From contig CAZBDV010000012.1 of the NCBI GenBank assembly GCA_964490765.1, positions 1 to 53,088 of the forward strand: a stretch of DNA of 53,088 nucleotides, read 5' to 3'. The translations under genes and the position numbers were made by a program. The stretch is from CAZBDV01 sp964490765. Its GTDB lineage: Bacteria; Cloacimonadota; Cloacimonadia; Cloacimonadales; JAJBBL01. Positions 9,012-19,000 of the stretch are shown here, piece by piece (within the stretch, counting starts at the first letter, position 1; the number at the start of each line of letters is the position of its first letter). The notes under the pieces were generated by a model, which was not told the origin of the DNA, searched no databases, and worked only from the letters and a program-made list of their open reading frames with translations.

Positions 9012-9308
9012 CTATTCAGACTTTTCTTCTCTGGCCATTTTTTCGGCTAAAGCCTCTTTTGTGTCGATTTCTTTCTCAACCAGTAAAAACCCGAAGATGA
9101 AGTGCATCAATAAGCCAAATCCCCAGCCTGCCAGCGGCCAATAGAACCAGATCACTGTCCCTTTATCAACAAACAGATTGAGAGCGATTAACCCGGCATT
9201 AACCAGAATATAGATGACTGCATGAATTATAAAATCACGTTTTGCCTCTTTCTTCTCAATAGAGCGGTAAGCTTTTTGATAATCTTTCACAGAATATTCT
9301 CTTTCCAT
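9012..9308 (-). CDS. Small 2TM-domain membrane protein
   Basis: About 98 residues. Two ATG codons stand side by side at 9311 and 9308; GAGGAG at 9320-9315 gives six-base spacing to 9308, which I prefer. A longer TTG start at 9335 is unlikely. The sequence is a charged amphipathic N-terminus, two hydrophobic helices (AVIYILVNAGLIALNLFV and a second one containing WPLAGWGFGLLMHFIFGFLLV), then a charged lysine/glutamate tail. This pattern fits the 2TM domain family, including the tryptophan/histidine-rich second helix. Such domains occur alone or next to histidine kinases and have no known enzymatic role. It stands alone on the minus strand between the toxin-antitoxin pair and an IS remnant. Confidence 0.75.
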   Translation of the reverse strand: MEREYSVKDYQKAYRSIEKKEAKRDFIIHAVIYILVNAGLIALNLFVDKGTVIWFYWPLAGWGFGLLMHFIFGFLLVEKEIDTKEALAEKMAREEKSE

Positions 9309-9638
9309 CATAATCTCCTCATAAGATTTTGACAAAGAAATCCACAGTTGACATTACCTGTCAACTAAAGTGTTGTCTGATATCCAATTAAAAGCCGTTG
9401 AATCAACTTGAATACAAACGCCATCTTATTTTTCTTCTTTATAGGTTGAGTCTTAATACTAATCATTCTTGAATGCAGTTCAAAGAAATCGATGAATACT
9501 ACGGTCAAATATATCCACCTGTACGGAGTTTTTGAGCCACCCCTTTCGCTCGACAGAGCCACCTTGCCATTTTCGAGTCAATTGACTCCATGGGTTTATG
9601 CACCATTGCGGAGTAAATAAATCATAGAGGTCAATATC

Positions 9639-9821
9639 ATGACCAATTATCGAGAAATTCTTCGCTTGAATAGTTTAGGAGTAAGTTGGTGAGGCATAGC
9701 TTCTAGTTCATCATATTCCCGAAACACTGTATCGAAGGTCCTGCAAAGAGAAATCGAATTGAGTCTTGAATGGCCATTACTGGAGGGTTTTCTAACCAGA
9801 AGATCGGTCAAGAAAACATAG
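9639..9821 (+). pseudogene. istA N-terminal remnant (IS21 transposase)
   Basis: Translation from the ATG at 9639 gives MTNYREILRLNSLGVSW, then a TGA stop (9690-9692), then GIASSSSYSRNTVSKVLQR and a segment containing LSLEWPL, before a TAG at 9819-9821. This is the N-terminal helix-turn-helix of IS21-type IstA, whose members commonly start MTNYREILRL and continue with SRNTV and a WPL motif. The internal stop and the loss of everything after about 60 codons show it is dead. It is the clearest sign of a mobile element beside the defence island. Confidence 0.75.
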
Positions 9822-9957
9822 AAGATGCCATCCTTGCCGAATCATACACGACTCGTATCATATATTTCGATGGTAAATGTCAATAAGAGAACGTAATAGT
9901 CTGAACAAGGATAATGATAATAACAAACTCAAGAGAGAGTAAAGACTGACCGCTGGT

Positions 9958-10000
9958 GGCTGCTGCTACGTTCTGCCTACGGCCTCACTACGCAGCAGCC
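9958..10000. other. 9-bp perfect inverted repeat
   Basis: GGCTGCTGC at 9958-9966 pairs with GCAGCAGCC at 9992-10000 around a 25-base loop that itself contains TACG/CTAC-like partial symmetry. It lies within the IS21 remnant and may be internal IS sequence. No T-run follows, so it is not called as a terminator. Confidence 0.4.
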
Positions 10001-10203
10001 ATCTCGAATGTGATCGTTAATAGCATATCCTATCAGTGTTCTATGTTTAAAATGTGATATAAGAGTTAAGTAGCTCTCGTATCCGAAATGGGTGACTTAA
10101 ATTTCGCGTTGAAGTGGCTCTCTTGGAGCGTACACTATGCTCTCTCGATGCGAGATATTCACTACCAGCTAAAAGAATTCTCATTCAATATGAGGGTACC
10201 TAT

Positions 10204-10830
10204 CTATGTTCTTCCGATAAATTTCCCAACATGATACATCCTATTAATAACTTTTACTATTTTGACTTCCAACAAAAAATCTGATACACTCCGGTGTTCA
10301 AAACCACCTGGTTCACCATCTGTAACAAAGAAACATAGAGATTTATTCGGTATCTTTGTTATGAGATCGGGTAAAAGTATAGAATCCCATTGCTGACCTG
10401 ATCCTCCTTCACCCCAACTATCTCCACGGTGAAAGTAGAAACACAACTCTGCATCTCGTTCAAGAAAATCTGTGTTGTCATTATGTATCCAGTTTAATCT
10501 CCTTGTGATTCCATCTATTTCAAAATCACAGAAATGATTACTCTCATCTTCTTTCCAGTAAATAGCTTTACTTGGGGAGCTAACTCCTTTTATAGCTTCA
10601 ATTATTTTGTTAATGTTTGGTAGTTGTTTGGGAGTGCATCTTTCATAAAAATAGAAGTTCCTACAATAGGGTAGGCCAAGAATCAGCGGAGTAATAAAAT
10701 CTCTACCAGCACTAGGATAAAAAAGTGAAGACCTATCTGAAAGATTACTATCTTTCGAATAAGAAAACATATCGCTAAACATTTTAATAAGATGTTCATC
10801 TTGGTTTTTCATGAACTTTAAAATTGTCAC
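10204..10830 (-). CDS. Hypothetical protein, 208 residues, last gene of the defence island
   Basis: Not assigned to a named family. Translation probably starts at the GTG at 10830, with GAGG five bases upstream; an ATG at 10812 is the alternative. Visible features are an N-terminal helix, then SLFYPSAGRDFITPL, which resembles the first strand and glycine-rich turn of a Rossmann-like or methyltransferase-like fold. A later strand reads ELCFYFHRGDSWGEGGSGQQ, and another carries CFFVTDGEPGGF. Aspartate/glycine-rich turns at strand ends suggest a nucleotide- or metal-binding alpha/beta protein. It begins 52 bp after a HEPN-motif gene on the same strand, so the two may work as a pair. The gene order places it at the tail of the BREX operon, but it may be an independent neighbour. 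No signal peptide or membrane segment is seen. Confidence 0.6.
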   Translation of the reverse strand: MTILKFMKNQDEHLIKMFSDMFSYSKDSNLSDRSSLFYPSAGRDFITPLILGLPYCRNFYFYERCTPKQLPNINKIIEAIKGVSSPSKAIYWKEDESNHFCDFEIDGITRRLNWIHNDNTDFLERDAELCFYFHRGDSWGEGGSGQQWDSILLPDLITKIPNKSLCFFVTDGEPGGFEHRSVSDFLLEVKIVKVINRMYHVGKFIGRT

Positions 10831-10882
10831 TTGAACCTCAAATTACTTATCTAAAAGGATATGAATCATTCATTGGGATTAA

Positions 10883-11653
10883 TTATTTAAGCCATTCGAA
10901 CGTCGTATCATACTGTTTGGTTGTATTTTCACTGATAGTTAAGAAGAAAAGCTCATTGACTCCATGTATAAGAACATAGTATATATTGATTCTTTTTTTC
11001 TGATTATATTGATTGATCTCAGCAAGTGACTTAGAGCCATGAAAAATATTACATCTTACTTTATATACAAAGCTAACGCACTCAATCAATTGTTTGAATA
11101 TCAAATCGATATCCTTGTCTTCTATTTTGCTCGTCTCCTTTGTCAGAATACGGTGTAAGTTCCTTATAATGCTAAAAAATTTCTTACCCTCTTCATGATT
11201 AATTCTCTGTCCTTGTGAAGTCTTTGTCCAATCTCCTGAAACCTCTTTAACTGATCTTAGTTTTCTAAATGCCTGTGATAAAATATTGGGATTTTTCCCA
11301 CTATGCTTAATAAGACAATCTAGTAAGTAGTTTTGCTGCTTTCTCTCTCCAATGCTTTTATTGGGAGAATTATTGATCGTAGTACTTTCTTTTTTTTCAA
11401 CATAATCGTGATCATTATGATAGATTAATCTCTTGTTATCCAATGTTTTTTCCCAATTAACTTGATAGATGCTATTGAAAATAAAGAACTCAAAAACAAA
11501 CGGAGTAAGTGGCATCATGGAAACCTCGGTGTCATTATTAGGATACTTCGCATAATACCTGTATCTCGAGTTATCACAGTGCAAATGGTATAACATTCTT
11601 ACATATTCGTATGCTTCTCCACTTAATCTATACCTCAAATCATTATTCTCCAT
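10883..11653 (-). CDS. HEPN-type protein, possible RNase effector
   Basis: A 256-residue, mostly helical protein. Near the end, residues 198-208 read KVRCNIFHGSK, giving R200-x4-H205, the RxxxxH signature of HEPN domains. In known HEPN toxins and abortive-infection proteins this pair forms the RNase active site of a dimer. The preceding helix (DLIFKQLIECVSFVYKVR) and following segment fit the expected helical packing. The N-terminal ~100 residues are unassigned. The gene begins 52 bp after the brxL stop on the same strand and is followed by the 208-residue unknown. It may form an RNA-targeting toxin pair with that gene or be an add-on of the BREX operon. The motif is seen; the RNase role is inferred, since some HEPN proteins are non-catalytic. 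Confidence 0.65.
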   Translation of the reverse strand: MENNDLRYRLSGEAYEYVRMLYHLHCDNSRYRYYAKYPNNDTEVSMMPLTPFVFEFFIFNSIYQVNWEKTLDNKRLIYHNDHDYVEKKESTTINNSPNKSIGERKQQNYLLDCLIKHSGKNPNILSQAFRKLRSVKEVSGDWTKTSQGQRINHEEGKKFFSIIRNLHRILTKETSKIEDKDIDLIFKQLIECVSFVYKVRCNIFHGSKSLAEINQYNQKKRINIYYVLIHGVNELFFLTISENTTKQYDTTFEWLK

Positions 11654-11705
11654 TGGAATCCCCTTTATTTCTATAATAGATTAAAACTAATTGCTATATT
11701 CTACG

Positions 11706-13754
11706 TTATTCGACAAGTGCCTTCAGCAGAGCATCTTGGGCATCTGAGTAGAACTGAATATCAATCTTGGTTGCCATTTCATCAGATAAATCTATTAGCT
11801 GCTTTCTAGTTGTAACTGGTATCAAAAGTTTTGATGCCCCTTTTTCTATAGCGATCTCAACTATGCTAACAGGATTATGAACTGGTTCTATGGAGCCACC
11901 TAGATTGATCTCTCCAACAACAATAATCCCTCCTCTGATGCTCTTTTTCAATAGCGCTGAACATAGAGCTATCAAAGCAGCTACTCCAAGTTTAGCTCCC
12001 GACTTCGCTGTATCAAAAGCCCTTAATTGAACTGTGAACTCATGCTGACGAGGTTCTTTATCCCCTACTAAATTAGCTGCTCTGGAATACAGATTCTGTT
12101 CTGCATAGCTAACACTTTCCTTAAACGGCTGTGGAACCGGTTTATTAAGAATCTTTACCCCTGAACCTGCACCTTCATTGATTTCTATACGATACAGACC
12201 TATATTCTCGTTCATACTTCCAGGACTAATAGTCCAAATTTGTCCCGGTTCAAGAGGATCCCCTCCGATACTGTTCTCGCTGTACAATTCAGGTGTTGAA
12301 ACGAATTTTTCAACCCCTTCAGTTCCTAATACATAGCTAAAGTGAGTATTTCGAAATTCAGCTGATCCAATTCTTTTTTGCTGCTCTTTTACTCTTCTTC
12401 TTGTTTCTAAAGCTAATCTAACTGCCCATTCGAGATCATCATCATCTACTTCCATCTGAGGATCAGGATAAAGTAGTTTTAATAGGGCACTAATTGTTTT
12501 ATTTACGGCATTAGTATCCCTTCCTGATAGGGCTCCACCGAAAAAAACTTTGTTCTGTAATAAATTAACTCGGCTTTGCAATCTTAGTTGAGACCAACAT
12601 TCGGATAGAAAATCACTAACCAAACCAAAATGATCAGTTAGCAATTCTTTGCTTATTTTGGGAATATCCCAACCCGGGAGGTAAGCATGGATCCTATCCA
12701 TAAAAGCTGTATCATCTCTCATTTCAGGAGGAAGTGGTCCAAGCAAATGTCCTATTCGTTGTTGATGCTCAACATCAACTTCAAAATTTCCGACCATTAC
12801 GATGCTACCATCAGCTCTAATGCTCTCTTTTCCTCTGCTGAACTCACCTGATTCCATATATCCTTTCATGATGTTAACACCATCTTTTTGATCAAAAGTA
12901 ATCCCAGAGATTTCATCGAAACAAATTACATCATATTGGCAAACTAATCCTCTTTGACCAGAGGCATTATTGACAAACATCTGAGCAACTGTTGCTTTAC
13001 CGCCTGATATAAGATGGGCATATGGTGATACTTGTTGAAATAGATGACTTTTACCTGTTCCACGAGGTCCCAACTCAACGATATTGTAGTTTCGTTCAAC
13101 AAATGGTGACATACGTAAAAGAAGGGCGTTTTTTTGTCGTTCATTTAGAGAACTTGGTTCAAGTCCAATAGATCTAAAAAGCAGTACCTTCCATTCTTCG
13201 GTTGTCATACTTCTACGAGCCTGAGATAAATGATTTAAAACTTCCCTGCTACTCATCTGTATTTCTCTGATTGATTCGATTCCAAAAGGACGACCATTCT
13301 TCTCTTGTGCGATAACTGCATCATAAACTAAAGTTATCTCTGCAAAAAAACCACCTGTGAGCATTCTTTCATGACGACTAACTAGCTCTGCATCTATCCG
13401 GGCATCTTTCAGTCTTAAACTTGGCAAAGTTGCCAGATAAGAATCTGTTTTTGCATCGAGTCGAGCAGTTATTAGGTCAATAATTTTCACTGAACCCTTT
13501 TCTCTCGCTCGTGATTTAAATAACTCCTCATCACCTGCTTTTACTGTCCTGTCCTTAAGTTGCCGGGCAACTATTTCTAAACCTTCTTTGATTTCATCAG
13601 GATCAATACTAGCACAGTATCTGCCCAAAAGAAACTCAACAACATAAGTAGGAACAGGAAACTGTCTGCTAAAACTACGAACCAGATCTTTTCTAACTAA
13701 ATAACCCTCTAAAAATGATGCCGCTCTTTTATCAATATCATCAAGTTGAATCAT
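11706..13754 (-). CDS. brxL: BREX protein BrxL, AAA+ ATPase with Lon-like C-terminal domain
   Basis: A 682-residue final core gene of a type 1 BREX system. The ATG at 13754 follows GGAGG by five bases and overlaps the pglZ end by 14 bp. The AAA+ module has Walker A GPRGTGKSH (~228-236), Walker B ICFDEISG and an arginine-containing sensor region. The C-terminal ~150 residues are Lon-protease-like (GIIVVGEINLGGSIEPV). Where Lon has its catalytic serine (PSAG) this protein reads AKLG, and the catalytic lysine position (GGLKEK in Lon) reads NPVSIV. By eye the Ser-Lys dyad is therefore absent and peptidase activity is unlikely. In the family BrxL is a DNA-binding, translocating ATPase needed for phage exclusion. 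Together with PglZ it closes the core operon. Confidence 0.92.
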   Translation of the reverse strand: MIQLDDIDKRAASFLEGYLVRKDLVRSFSRQFPVPTYVVEFLLGRYCASIDPDEIKEGLEIVARQLKDRTVKAGDEELFKSRAREKGSVKIIDLITARLDAKTDSYLATLPSLRLKDARIDAELVSRHERMLTGGFFAEITLVYDAVIAQEKNGRPFGIESIREIQMSSREVLNHLSQARRSMTTEEWKVLLFRSIGLEPSSLNERQKNALLLRMSPFVERNYNIVELGPRGTGKSHLFQQVSPYAHLISGGKATVAQMFVNNASGQRGLVCQYDVICFDEISGITFDQKDGVNIMKGYMESGEFSRGKESIRADGSIVMVGNFEVDVEHQQRIGHLLGPLPPEMRDDTAFMDRIHAYLPGWDIPKISKELLTDHFGLVSDFLSECWSQLRLQSRVNLLQNKVFFGGALSGRDTNAVNKTISALLKLLYPDPQMEVDDDDLEWAVRLALETRRRVKEQQKRIGSAEFRNTHFSYVLGTEGVEKFVSTPELYSENSIGGDPLEPGQIWTISPGSMNENIGLYRIEINEGAGSGVKILNKPVPQPFKESVSYAEQNLYSRAANLVGDKEPRQHEFTVQLRAFDTAKSGAKLGVAALIALCSALLKKSIRGGIIVVGEINLGGSIEPVHNPVSIVEIAIEKGASKLLIPVTTRKQLIDLSDEMATKIDIQFYSDAQDALLKALVE

Positions 13755-16089
13755 TCGATCCTCCACCAATTATTGTTGATATTTGCTTAACAACCTTACC
13801 ATCATTTCGATTTAATAACACTATATATACTATCTCACCTTCCAAAGATTCATCTTCAACTACCACAGAAGCAGTTCCATTCTCTTTGACATCTTTAACT
13901 TTCAATGCAACACTTGATAAAGAGTCTGCAGGAGATGTTCTTAAATCTAACAGCAACTCTCTTACATCCCCTTCTATCTCTATTGAACATCTTAATCCAC
14001 TCCATTTTATATCTGGGATAGTTATGCGATCGTGTTTAGAAGTATCCGTATGCTTTTCAATATCAATATCTAATAGCAAACATTCCTGGATGCTTAGCCC
14101 TCCGTGAGTGAACTCCTCCCCTTGACGATAACAACTAATTCCATCAGCTATTGCTATCTGCTGATTTTCATCCCAATACCAAGAGAAAACATTTTCAGAA
14201 GTAGAGACTCCTTCCTTGATAGTAGCAAAACGTGCCCATTTACTCACAGCAAGGTGAGAAGACAAGTCTGTCTTGGGAAGGCCTCCCGGAAACAACAACC
14301 AGCCATGATCAGTTAATATCTTTACGCTTCGCCAACCTATATCGAATAATGACTTAACTAAGCTCATTATTTCACTTAAAACATTATCGATATATTTACA
14401 AAGTTTCCATCCCTGTGAGTGTCCAAGTTTATCAAGATTCCCTAATTCTATCCATAATCTCTTATCAACTATATCTTCATTTCTAACGGGAAATGGGATT
14501 GAATCATTTTGATTTAATAAGATCCAATTTCCTGTTTCCAATGCTTTTTTAAAACTGTGAGAGGAAATAACCTCGAATTGTGTCGAATCCTTCTGTATGT
14601 TAAGTGAATCACACAAGATACTCATAAGAATCATTGGTTTACAAGTACCGGTAATTGTTGGTAAGCTAGCCCAACGGATATTTTCTTTTATCTGATAATT
14701 TTTTTCTCTCAGAAGCATTGTTAAGTATTTTGAGATATCGAAACGAAGACCGTCAACAAAGAGTATAACCTCACTATCTACAAAATGAGGCATTTCCTGA
14801 ACAGGTGTCTTCTCTCTTTGAAGATACCTTGCTGAATTTTCTATCCAGGGTATATATATGTTTTTTAAAATATCTTTGATAAGATTGAGATCATCGCTTG
14901 ATTTTACTTGTTCCAGCAGTTTTACAAAAGCCAAATCAGCCTTCCAGCCATTATCGGAATACCATTCTTGAATTTCTTCTAATGTACCGGCATCAAGAGC
15001 ACGGGATGTATTTACCACAATATCTGCTAAATATTTTAGAATTTGAGCATTTTTTGTCAGTCCGAGTTCTTTCCATACTAATTCTAGCCTTCTTCTATGT
15101 TGTTTTTCAAGCTCAGTTATTTTACTCCTTACTTCATTAGCGTCCATTTCTGATACTGCAACAAGATCATTACGGAGCTTTTTCTCCATATCCTCATTCC
15201 ATTGCGGATAACGATCAAATTCTCCATTGTTTTCCAACCAGAAAATTGTATCGTTTGGTACCTGCAACCTGAGAATCTGTTTGGGGATATTAGGATATTT
15301 ATTCGGGGCTTCACAGTATCGCTCCCATACTTTTTGCCATTGTGTTTTATATACAGCTTTGGGAGGTTTGGATACAATGTAGCTTAAACCACTTAAAACA
15401 CCTTCTTTAGAAGGATCATAACCGAACTTTGATTTGCAGATGCTGTTAAAAGCCTTTAATTCTTCCTCACTAAGAGAATTTTCAAATTCTTCATTGTGAT
15501 CTAACCATTTCAATACATCTCGTATAGGATCTCCACCGGTAAGAACTGAGTTGAAAAAGTCTTTATCCAGTTTCTTTCCCTTTAAACTATAAATATTTTC
15601 TTGTAGGAGAGCCAATAGTGCATTTGTTATCGCTTTTTTAGTTTCATTGTCTTGAGCCACTTCAAGCCCTAAGCCGCCTTTATCAGAGACTAAAAAGGCA
15701 AGAATAGTCCAGTCTTTACCATTATGCTGAGACCAGATCGAACCTCTGAATTGTATCTCAACTAATGGTTTTATATCATCGGGGCAACTGTCAAGTGCTC
15801 TTAAATCCTGTTTGCTAACTCCTGGTAGATATAGTATTGGTACTTTATCACCTGGTAAATTATAAGATTCTGTCTTTCCGGCAATGACACAACGTAACCA
15901 GATGGCAGGTCCGGTTTTATTCTCTGGATTGTATGTTCCCAGCACCAATAATTCCGGCAGTTCTTGCTGTAATATCGGTATAGCTTTCTCCCATTGTCTT
16001 TCTTTATCAGTCCATAAGATAACACGAGTATTCAAACTCCTCTTATGAGAGGTTAGTAGTTGAATTAGTTGCTCTTTCAAAGTGTTCAC
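13741..16089 (-). CDS. pglZ: BREX-1 alkaline-phosphatase-like protein PglZ
   Basis: A 782-residue protein, close to the usual size. It starts at a GTG (16089) with AAGGGG six bases upstream, 10 bp after the HerA gene. The phosphatase-like domain is seen in the second half: SEVILFVDGLRFDISKYL gives the first metal-binding aspartate, and later KILTDHGWLLFPGGLPK supplies the conserved DHG motif. The wording of these motifs fits the sub-family annotated PglZ type B of BREX-1. The N-terminal part is specific to the PglZ family. PglZ is essential for BREX; its substrate is uncertain, with nuclease or phosphodiesterase activity reported for some homologues. Its usual partner pglX lies about 6.5 kb upstream here because four accessory genes intervene. 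Confidence 0.92.
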   Translation of the reverse strand: MNTLKEQLIQLLTSHKRSLNTRVILWTDKERQWEKAIPILQQELPELLVLGTYNPENKTGPAIWLRCVIAGKTESYNLPGDKVPILYLPGVSKQDLRALDSCPDDIKPLVEIQFRGSIWSQHNGKDWTILAFLVSDKGGLGLEVAQDNETKKAITNALLALLQENIYSLKGKKLDKDFFNSVLTGGDPIRDVLKWLDHNEEFENSLSEEELKAFNSICKSKFGYDPSKEGVLSGLSYIVSKPPKAVYKTQWQKVWERYCEAPNKYPNIPKQILRLQVPNDTIFWLENNGEFDRYPQWNEDMEKKLRNDLVAVSEMDANEVRSKITELEKQHRRRLELVWKELGLTKNAQILKYLADIVVNTSRALDAGTLEEIQEWYSDNGWKADLAFVKLLEQVKSSDDLNLIKDILKNIYIPWIENSARYLQREKTPVQEMPHFVDSEVILFVDGLRFDISKYLTMLLREKNYQIKENIRWASLPTITGTCKPMILMSILCDSLNIQKDSTQFEVISSHSFKKALETGNWILLNQNDSIPFPVRNEDIVDKRLWIELGNLDKLGHSQGWKLCKYIDNVLSEIMSLVKSLFDIGWRSVKILTDHGWLLFPGGLPKTDLSSHLAVSKWARFATIKEGVSTSENVFSWYWDENQQIAIADGISCYRQGEEFTHGGLSIQECLLLDIDIEKHTDTSKHDRITIPDIKWSGLRCSIEIEGDVRELLLDLRTSPADSLSSVALKVKDVKENGTASVVVEDESLEGEIVYIVLLNRNDGKVVKQISTIIGGGSNDST

Positions 16090-16099
16090 TAAATACCCC

Positions 16100-19000
16100 T
16101 TAGCGCAGAACCATAATTAAAATAACTATTACGATAATAAGTATATTTATAATAGTCATTATAAATGGTATCTTAATAGAAGAAGCAGTCTCCTTAACTT
16201 TGTTAAAAACCGTTTGATGATATTCTTTTATCTCGGATAGTAAATCACTTAGCACTTCAGCTATGACAGCAAAATTATTTTCATCTTCTGTCTTTTGAAC
16301 ATCTACCCCTGCTTGGTCAAATAAGCTTTCGTACTCATCGTCACTAAGCATGATCATTTCATCTTGGAAAAAATACTCAAAACGTGTATGAGGGAAAGAA
16401 GAATAAAAGACAAGACATTGAGCGATTTGAATTTTCTCTTCTGTTTTTAGTTTTTCTGTTAATAAAGTCTTATCAAGCTTTGCTATAGCAAACAACTGAT
16501 TTATCGTATCGTTATTATAGTACCTGAAGTTCCTAGCATTCATAGCTTGCAAACTTTCAATTGAAGTTGCTAATTCTTCTCTATGATTACAGAAAACATA
16601 TATAAAATTGCTTAGTTCTTTGACTTCTATGCTGATCAAGCTTTCAGGAAATTTAAGGGAATGCCCAGAGTTGTAGATATGATCTCTTATTCTTTCTATT
16701 GCTGATATAGGATTTGCTGCAAAGCTCTTGATATTCAATTCTTGCTCATAATTGTATGAGAGATTCGGATTGTTTCTAAGTGAAATAGAAAACCAATCAA
16801 CAAGATAAGCAATCAATTCGTTTATCTCTTCTTCATTCAGTTGATAATTGAATCTCAACAGAATCTCTTCAAAAATGCTTTTCATACAAGAGTAATTCCA
16901 GTCCAGCATAATAGCCGTATTAAAAACTCTTTTCAGCTCCGAGATGATAGCTGTTGTATTGATGATAAGATCAGTATTCTTGATAGACTGCTTAGAACCA
17001 ATAGAAATTGGTTCTGTTTCCTTTAATCCAGAAGAATTCCCCATCAATTTAACAGGACTCTGTAGGTCAGCATGATATACAATTGCTTCTCCCGTTTTTA
17101 AATGTATCAAACCCTTCTTCTGCTTATGATCCAAACCGATAGCATCCCCCATAGCATTTCGGTCATCTAAGGCAAACAATCGGTGGACTATCTTCAGGTT
17201 CGTGTTTTTTATTACGTCAGGACTCAGTTTAGTCGGAATCTGGTCTGCTATTATTATCCCTTCTCCATAGACCCTTATCTCAGAGAGTATATTATTAAAG
17301 GTTTCGATTGCCTTTCCTTTCATATCCGCTATTTCACTATTAGCAGACTGTTGTACGTTTTCAAGGAGCCGGTGAGCTTCTTCGATAACTAATAAGTGTT
17401 TGAGTATCCCCTTTTCTTCAATACCTTTAGCAATATAATATTCGTAAAGACATACCAAGAGTAAGCCCATAATAAATACTTTCTCTTGAGAATCCCCTAT
17501 TCGTTCTAACTCAATTAACGTAGGTAAACTTATCAACTGAGACATCGGGGTACTGCGATTTGTATTTAGTACACTACCTTTAGCTCCACTTTTTAAACTA
17601 CCAATACGAACTTTTAGTGCTGCTGTTAAATCGTTTTGTAAATCTTTTGAATAACCCTGTTTCTTTACAATCAGGTCTATAGCACTATACAAGTCGTCCA
17701 GAGTTGGAAATAACCTATTAGTTTCTTTGTGCTTGTCCCAGTATATATTTTGACCTGATTTGAAATCCCATCCGTACCACTGATAAATGTAATAAAATGC
17801 TGTTTCAAGAACGTATGGCATAGGTCCGTACATGGGAAATGCAGCAATGAATATGGACTTTAATAGGTCTAAGTGGGTTTGAAGATGTATACCCCTGTCA
17901 TTGTGCTGTGAATGAGGGAACTCGAACGGGTTTATTCTAAAAGAGTTTTCGGATTCAATCCCCAATATATACCTTCTTAGTCCATCAACGGCAAGAGTTT
18001 TATATTCAGTTTTAGCTGGTTCTAACACCAAAAAAGGTATCTTGTTATCATAAGCACTGTATAGTAGTGATTTGATTGAAGTCGTTTTACCGCTTCCTGT
18101 AACACCTGTAACTAAAGTATGTTTGATAAGATCATTAAAAGATACTTCTACTGACAGTTTTGTTTGATAGTTTTTATGCAGGAGACCTAAAGAATGAGAG
18201 AGTGATTTTTCGTCCACTGTATCACTAATATCTTTTATCGTACCATAGTCATATTCATCAAGATAAGCAATACCTGGAATTTTTGTATTTGGAAGAGCTA
18301 TTGTAGAAGCAATGAAACTGGCAGGTACAAATTGTGTTATAATAAAATTACTTTTAAATAGGTAATCATCGATTTGTTTCTTATCTTTATTTTTTACGAT
18401 TTCATTTTTAATGTCATCATAACTTTTTTCATCGAAGAGGTAATCAAATCTATAGACATTTTTATATTGTGTTCTCTTTTTTATCGTTGATCTAATATTT
18501 GCAATTAAATCGTAATTTCCGGCATAAATAGTAAGCTCAGGGAACAGACAAATAGCTGAATTGATGTGAAATTGGTAGTATAATTCGCTGAGATAATTGA
18601 AGTACATCTCAGAATAGATATTTACTTTCTTGTTACCTCTAATTAGAATATGAATTGGAGCAGATGTTCCTTCTTTATCTTTCGAAAATGAGCATAGCTT
18701 GTCCGCAAGATCTGTTAGTGTACTATTGAGATTTTCGTTATCTTTATCAACTCGAAAACCATAACATATTCTAAAATTAACATCTTTTTGAAGCCTTACC
18801 ACCTCATCAATTAAATTTAGCGATGATTCATCAGATGTAGCTACGTGACAAGATCCATGCAGTTTTGCTGTAATATCTGATTTAAATTTTGGTATATGTT
18901 CTTTCTCCCATTTGGATCTGCCTATCAGTATGTTATCAGATAGTACTTCATCGCTGTTAATCCCAAAATAATAAGAGATCTGATGGTCAGTATAATCAGC

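Larger units (their letters stand above)
9534..10120 (+). mobile_element. Decayed, internally deleted IS21-family element
   Basis: Three signals agree. A frame starting at 9639 reads like the start of IstA (see the pseudogene entry). The left side carries GAGCCAC twice (9534 and 9556), 22 bp apart. The right side carries the inverted motif, GTGACT at 10092 and GTGGCT at 10114, also 22 bp apart. IS21-family ends have multiple spaced terminal repeats of this kind. The rest of istA and all of istB are gone, leaving under 700 bp where a full element is about 2 kb. A perfect 14-bp palindrome GAGTCAATTGACTC lies at 9574-9587. True outer boundaries and target duplication could not be fixed. Confidence 0.7.

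Noticed and set aside
9365..9562. 65-residue minus-strand frame
   Set aside because: Crosses the left end of the IS21 remnant, no ribosome site, no family resemblance.
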